Shown: positions 51,201 to 54,450 of the stretch, piece by piece
Layout: each line of letters opens with the position of its first letter
How positions within the stretch are numbered: the stretch's first letter is position 1
Assembly (NCBI GenBank): GCA_009781855.1
Contig: WQUY01000008.1
Location: forward strand, 1-54,450
Length of the DNA stretch: 54,450 nt
Source of the DNA: Oscillospiraceae bacterium
Lineage (GTDB): Bacteria > Bacillota > Clostridia > Oscillospirales > Oscillospiraceae
Reading direction: 5' to 3'
Translations under genes and position numbers: made by a program
Notes under the pieces: model-generated
What the model saw: only the letters and a program-made list of their open reading frames with translations
Told to the model about the DNA's origin: nothing
Databases searched by the model: none

Positions 51201-51925
51201 CAATCGCTAATGAATATCCAGCTTACATTGCACTGACATATGATAGCCGGTGGTTTAGTCATCTGCGGAATGGACGCGGGCGCCTCGACGTGACCATCAC
51301 CAGTGCAAACGCAGATGCAAGCGATGCATTTGTACTCGCTTATTGCCGAATCAGCAACACAACTAAAGCGATTAATGAAGCAGGATTCCTAGGCGACATA
51401 GATGGCTTGACTCCACGCGGCATGGTCGGCACAGGTGCTGTCGCAAACTGGGCGGTAAATACCGGTGTGTTCAACCATGCAAATTATGCATTCTTTGCAA
51501 CCGAGCCGGGAACATACACTATCACATTTACACTCAGAGATATTGCCAACAATGTTGACTTGGTCTCCGAGGACTTGACCGTTACAGTGACCGGATCGAT
51601 AGCAACGCTTAATGGATTGATTACGGTAGCCGCACCGCTCTCGCGCACATGGACCGCAACTATGACCGACGGAGATTACGGAACTTTAATGCAGTCATCA
51701 GGAGATGCAGCCGTAGGAACACAGGTAATGCTGACCATAAACGAGCGTGCAGGCTACGACCTGATTGATTTGATTATCACAGGGGCAGATATTGATTTGG
51801 AATCTGTAATGATTGATCTCACAAACAAGATTATAATCTTTGAGGTGTCTGAAGGACTTGATTTGCTCAGTGTCGTCGTAACTACGACATGGCTACCCTA
51901 TCATCAGTACACGCATAGTGAGTGA
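48293..51925 (+). CDS. Secreted UGSC-type selenoprotein with in-frame UGA (Sec203) and FN3 domain
   Basis: Read through the UGA at 48899-48901, the frame encodes 1210 residues. Order: signal peptide (1-30, ending APLAGA); UGSC-type domain (about 35-270); second domain (about 424-713) with FGDGLELIPPT and GIITVEKIAINAVMAG; FN3 (about 734-900); a C-terminal beta-rich tail without SLH. The codons around UGA give GTAI-U-NLCTWWGTHQM...HGIPTVYVC, which lines up with the UGSC pattern (U-G-S-C-T-S-W...RGIPT) and with the paralogue's ADEAVSAWWSLYH...RGTPVV. The frame is unchanged across the UGA, the Cys at +3 is kept, and a SECIS-like hairpin follows. AGGAGGG precedes the ATG. The gene itself ends in UGA at 51923, so UGA is a normal stop here. 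It would be exported and act extracellularly. Confidence 0.85.
48905..48944 (+). promoter_or_regulatory. Bacterial SECIS-like stem-loop after the UGA codon
   Basis: Directly after UGA (48899-48901) the RNA can form an outer 6-bp stem, CTCTGC (48905-48910) with GCAGAG (48939-48944). An asymmetric internal loop follows, then an inner 7-bp stem TGGTGGG (48914-48920) with CCCACCA (48924-48930), capped by a GGA triloop. The apical loop is 19 nt from UGA and begins with G, fitting the bacterial SECIS rules (short apical loop with an early G, about 16-37 nt from UGA). Every base is also coding, as usual for bacterial SECIS. Confidence 0.8.
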
Positions 51926-51971
51926 CGCTTGCATAAACACAGCGCATATTTAGGGTAAGACCTGGAAACAC

Positions 51972-52020
51972 AAGTGGCTGTCGCAAAATGATTTACTAGA
52001 ATCATTAGCGACAGCCACTT
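51972..52020. terminator. Bidirectional terminator-like hairpin
   Basis: A perfect 13-bp stem (AAGTGGCTGTCGC at 51972-51984 with GCGACAGCCACTT at 52008-52020) contains a nested AATGATT/AATCATT pair. It lies between the convergent selenoprotein gene (+) and lipoprotein gene (-). Flanking T-runs are short on both sides, so it may stop transcription from either direction with help from structure alone. Confidence 0.7.
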
Positions 52021-52051
52021 TGTCCTTGTCGTACTATTTAGAAAAAATGAT

Positions 52052-52648
52052 TTAAAGTAGCCCCGGATCAATCGGGAAAATATTGACCACTCTGCCCCAT
52101 TGCAAACTCAAACCCCAAATCTCACCAAAACTCTCTATCACTTCATCATGCAACTCAAGAAAATTGAAACTATAACCATCCTCAGTCTCAACCTCTCCAA
52201 ACTGGAGCACTTCCAAAAGCATATTTTCATATTCAATCGGTTCAAGCGCTTTCAAAAACGCCCCGGCAATAGACATCACTTCAAATAGCGTATTGATATC
52301 TGTCATCATATTCTGGGTGCGTACATATCCATACCGAAACGCGTCTGTCTCAATGTCTGCAAATACTACAATATCAAACACCCCATAATCAAAAACATAC
52401 AGTATCTCACCATGCTCCGGATCGTCCCATACATCGGCGTACCGAATGTGGAGTTCCCACCCCTCTTCAAACTCAAGAAAACCATTGACAATATACAACA
52501 GGTCGCTGATCTCGATTGTACCCGGCAGCGTCGCCTCCGTCGGCACCGCAACCGGATGTTCAGAATCTGGGGCTTCGGCACGCCTATCGCACCCTACTAT
52601 ACCTAGGATCATCGCCGCCAAGACAACCATTAGCGTTGCTTTTTTCAT
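52052..52648 (-). CDS. Putative lipoprotein of unknown function
   Basis: About 198 residues from the ATG at 52648 (MKKATLMVV), with AGGGG upstream; the frame is open to 52684. A lipobox LGIVGCD puts the lipidated Cys near residue 20. The mature part is strongly acidic, with LPGTIEISDLLYIVNGFLEFEEG, DVWDDPEHGEILYVFDYGVFD and a C-terminal LSLQWGRVVNIFPIDPGLL. No catalytic motif is visible and I do not recognise the family. Surface-exposed membrane-anchored protein of unknown role. Confidence 0.7.
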   Translation of the reverse strand: MKKATLMVVLAAMILGIVGCDRRAEAPDSEHPVAVPTEATLPGTIEISDLLYIVNGFLEFEEGWELHIRYADVWDDPEHGEILYVFDYGVFDIVVFADIETDAFRYGYVRTQNMMTDINTLFEVMSIAGAFLKALEPIEYENMLLEVLQFGEVETEDGYSFNFLELHDEVIESFGEIWGLSLQWGRVVNIFPIDPGLL

Positions 52649-53030
52649 GAACATTACCCCTAGCATAATTTTTCTAAAACGCAAACATTCTTGTACAAAG
52701 TTCTAAGTACGCCAAAAAGCTCTTTTATGTTTTCCGTTGCGTCTATCCAAGCTATGTAGCAAATTGGTTTTTCCCCATATTTTGACCTAACCCGGATGTC
52801 ACTTTCAGATAGGGTTATGGTAACATCATTTACTGTTTTGCGCAAGCTTGTTGCTGCAGGTTGACAGATAGTTTGTCAATATGGTAACATTGGCGAAATA
52901 GGTGTACAGTTTCAATCCATTCGTAACAGGCATGTAAACCGGTATCAATTTCGAATGTTTTTCACAGGCATCTTGAAAGTGTAGCACTTCGCAGTCCACA
53001 CTACCTAATTCTTTTTTCAAAAGGTGGATA
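52649..53030. other. Intergenic region upstream of lacI-type gene, possible decayed small gene
   Basis: About 380 bp without a convincing gene. Two overlapping minus-strand frames (52660-52845, TTG start; 52826-53020, TTG start) have protein-like content (VTITLSESDIRVRSKYGE...; YTYFANVTILTNYLSTC...). They lie in different frames and would join into one protein of about 120 aa by a single frameshift near 52840. Neither has a ribosome site. This could be a degraded gene. TTGACA/TGTCAA arms (52861-52879) and two ATGGTAACAT repeats are also here. Confidence 0.35.
52817..52890. repeat. Two ATGGTAACAT direct repeats upstream of the LacI-type gene
   Basis: The decamer ATGGTAACAT occurs exactly at 52817-52826 and 52881-52890, 64 bp apart (close to six helical turns), on the same face of the helix. 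The GTAAC core resembles one arm of the O1-O3 elements. Candidate regulator-binding sites; no more can be said from sequence. Confidence 0.4.
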
Positions 53031-54026
53031 ATGAAACCAAGTATTTATGACATTGCAAGAGAGGCTAATGTTTCCTCTGCAACCGTATCGCGGGTTCTTA
53101 ATAATAAGCCTTCTGTGTCTGCTCATACGCGCAACAAGGTCGAAGAGGTTATAAAGCGCCTGAACTTCCAGCCCAACCCTTTCGCAAGAGCTCTTGTTTC
53201 TAAGCGTATACCAACAGTCGGAATTATGTCCATTGATGTCAGGATTCCGCATTACGCCAGCACCGCTTTTGCCATGGAGCGAGAGCTATTTAAGTTGGGT
53301 TACAATTCAGTATTATGCAATACCGGTGGAGATTACGACAGTAATCTTAAATACTTGCATATACTGATTGAAAAGGGCATCAGCGGAGTGATGTGCTTGG
53401 GGTCTGTTTTCAGAGACACATTCTGGAACACTTCAATACTATCCGAATTCCCTGACATCCCGTTTTTCTTCAGCAACTGCGTTTTGCAGTCTGATAATGC
53501 ATATTCTGTAATAATTGATGAACGGAAAGCACTTAAGCTTTGCGTCTCTCATCTCATCGAAAAAGGACACAGTCAAATCCTGTATGTAAAGGACACCGAG
53601 AGCTACAGCGGCATTTTGAAAGCCTCTAGTTTCTTACACGCTATGGAGGCTAAGGGTTTATGTCACGATAAAGAAAATATATTTACCGTTAACAGAGGCT
53701 TTGATGGTGGAACCGATGCTGTTGATCGGATTATCAATTCGAAGATACCGTTTACAGCAATTATATTTGGAGATGATATAACTGCAATCGGAGGACTCAA
53801 AAGGTTAAAAGAACATGGGCTTTCTGTTCCGAATGATATAGCGGTCATAGGGTATAACAACTCAATAGCTTCTACTTGCTGCTCTCCCGCACTGACCACT
53901 GTAGATAATAAAACCGATATCATGGGCAGTCTCATAGTAAACTTATTTCAAACCGTTGTTGAGGGAAGGCAAACTGCAAAACTGCTGACCGTCACTCCCG
54001 AACTCATTTTGAGAGACAGTACCTAG
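53031..54026 (+). CDS. LacI-family transcriptional regulator
   Basis: 331 residues. The N-terminal helix-turn-helix (SIYDIAREANVSSATVSRVL, residues 4-23) and hinge helix region (NPFARALVSKRIPTVGIM) are classical LacI/GalR. A periplasmic-binding-protein-like ligand domain follows (GGDYDSNLKYLHILIEKGISGVM, FGDDITAIGGLKRLKEHGLSVPND, VIGYNNSIASTCCSPALTTVD). The ligand-domain consensus is well kept, so a small-molecule effector is expected. AAGGTGG lies just before the ATG. It is the only transcription factor in the window and a candidate for controlling the nearby operons, but no LacI-type centre-CG operator was seen at their promoters. Confidence 0.92.
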   Translation: MKPSIYDIAREANVSSATVSRVLNNKPSVSAHTRNKVEEVIKRLNFQPNPFARALVSKRIPTVGIMSIDVRIPHYASTAFAMERELFKLGYNSVLCNTGGDYDSNLKYLHILIEKGISGVMCLGSVFRDTFWNTSILSEFPDIPFFFSNCVLQSDNAYSVIIDERKALKLCVSHLIEKGHSQILYVKDTESYSGILKASSFLHAMEAKGLCHDKENIFTVNRGFDGGTDAVDRIINSKIPFTAIIFGDDITAIGGLKRLKEHGLSVPNDIAVIGYNNSIASTCCSPALTTVDNKTDIMGSLIVNLFQTVVEGRQTAKLLTVTPELILRDST

Positions 54027-54048
54027 TACTCCATTCTCATCAACAAAA

Positions 54049-54077
54049 CCCGCATCCAATCCGGCTGCGGGCTTTTT
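54049..54077. terminator. Rho-independent terminator after the LacI-type gene
   Basis: CCCGCA (54049-54054) pairs with TGCGGG (54066-54071), followed by C and five T residues on the plus strand. On the minus strand the same stem is followed by four T residues, so it can also serve the convergent SLH-protein gene. Confidence 0.8.
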
Positions 54078-54098
54078 GTATTTTGTAGTTCTTTACAA

Positions 54099-54450
54099 TT
54101 ACTCCACAACAGCCGCCAGTCTAATCATGGTTACAAATGTCTGCTCCCTCGTATAAAGGCCCAGTGGTGCAAATTCATTGTTGCCAATGCCTCCCATGAT
54201 GCCATTCGACGACACAAACTCAATCGCCTCGGATGCCCAGGGAGCAAATAACCTTGAGTCGGCAAAGCTGATTCTGGCATCACCCATTGCGCTATACTCG
54301 AATGCCTCGGCAATCCTGCCCAACATAGCGGCCGCTTCTTGTCTTGTAATTGCATTATCCGGAGCAAAAGTCCGTTCGCTGACCCCATTTACGATATGTA
54401 GATAATGTGCGATGATGACAAACACATTGTCGGTATCATCAAATGGGTCA
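54099..54450 (-). CDS. SLH-domain surface protein, C-terminal part (partial)
   Basis: About 117 codons, open through the window edge (the upstream residues read DPFDDTDNVFVIIAHYL) and ending in TAA at 54099. Two SLH motifs are visible: GVSERTFAPDNAITRQEAAAMLGRI and FADSRLFAPWASEAIEFVSSNGIMGG...NEFAPLGLYTREQTFVTMIRL. SLH repeats attach proteins to the wall polymer. It is a second wall-anchored protein next to the UGSC-type operon; the N-terminal part and function lie outside the window. Confidence 0.85.
   Translation of the reverse strand, partial: DPFDDTDNVFVIIAHYLHIVNGVSERTFAPDNAITRQEAAAMLGRIAEAFEYSAMGDARISFADSRLFAPWASEAIEFVSSNGIMGGIGNNEFAPLGLYTREQTFVTMIRLAAVVE

Noticed and set aside
48932-51925. 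Independent gene starting at the ATG at 48932
   Set aside because: The ATG lies inside the UGSC-type domain, directly after the motif, would lack a signal peptide and half a domain, and sits within the 3' arm region of the SECIS-like stem. The same frame continues from 48293 through a single UGA.
1-54450. CRISPR arrays, tRNA/rRNA genes, transposases, prophage genes
   Set aside because: Scanned for and not seen; no regularly spaced repeats, cloverleaf sequences, transposase motifs or phage genes could be supported.

Overview
The window looks like a chromosome segment of an obligately anaerobic, Gram-positive, spore-former-type Firmicute (Clostridia sensu lato), probably uncultured. The evidence is two tungsten-type aldehyde oxidoreductases with poly-[4Fe-4S] ferredoxin partners, [4Fe-4S] flavin ene-reductases, S-layer-homology (SLH) surface proteins, sigma-A promoters with strong GGAGG ribosome sites and TTG/GTG starts, and a LacI regulator. 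One gene requires selenocysteine decoding, so the host should carry selABCD elsewhere.

Layout. 1-2,604: housekeeping DNA, with the 3' end of valS, a terminator, and pyrC-pyrF on the minus strand. 2,604-44,672: a very large catabolic cluster, entirely on the minus strand, closed by a terminator at 2,604-2,646. Read in transcription order from 44.7 kb it holds a flavin ene-reductase, two SDRs (one probably catalytically dead), an amidohydrolase-like DUF6282 protein, an ABM-fold monooxygenase, two SDRs, a ferredoxin / metallo-beta-lactamase / AOR module, an MmgE/PrpD protein, an AEC carrier, another ene-reductase, an aconitase-type dehydratase (two subunits), a methylisocitrate-lyase-family lyase, an SDR, MmgE/PrpD, a PrpF isomerase, a second AOR module in which the lactamase and ferredoxin are fused, a third MmgE/PrpD, a fused DppB-DppC permease with its lipoprotein, SDR, ene-reductase, AEC carrier, SDR, ene-reductase, a second peptide-type ABC system with separate DppB and DppC, a small P-loop protein and a URO-D family protein. 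45,115-51,925 (+): two tandem secreted proteins of the UGSC type. 52-54.4 kb: a lipoprotein, a LacI regulator and the end of another SLH protein.

How it may work. The dehydratase, lyase and PrpF-like isomerase match the last three steps of the Eubacterium barkeri nicotinate route (methylitaconate to dimethylmaleate to dimethylmalate to propionate plus pyruvate). The nicotinate-specific enzymes and the B12 mutase are absent, so the upstream chemistry differs: repeated ene-reduction, alcohol/ketone oxidoreduction, aldehyde or acid interconversion by AOR, lactone hydrolysis and MmgE/PrpD reactions on an unknown, probably cyclic or branched, substrate. Three promoters spread over 33 kb share a GTTACAT...GTAAC element just downstream of the predicted transcription start, which suggests one common regulator.

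Most notable item: the gene at 48,293-51,925 is interrupted by an in-frame UGA at 48,899. The UGA sits exactly at the Sec position of a UGSC-type motif (here U-N-L-C) and is followed at SECIS distance by a strong stem-loop. The paralogue just upstream has Glu and Ser at the two redox positions and carries SLH domains. I read this as a secreted, multidomain selenoprotein paired with a redox-dead, wall-anchored sister.
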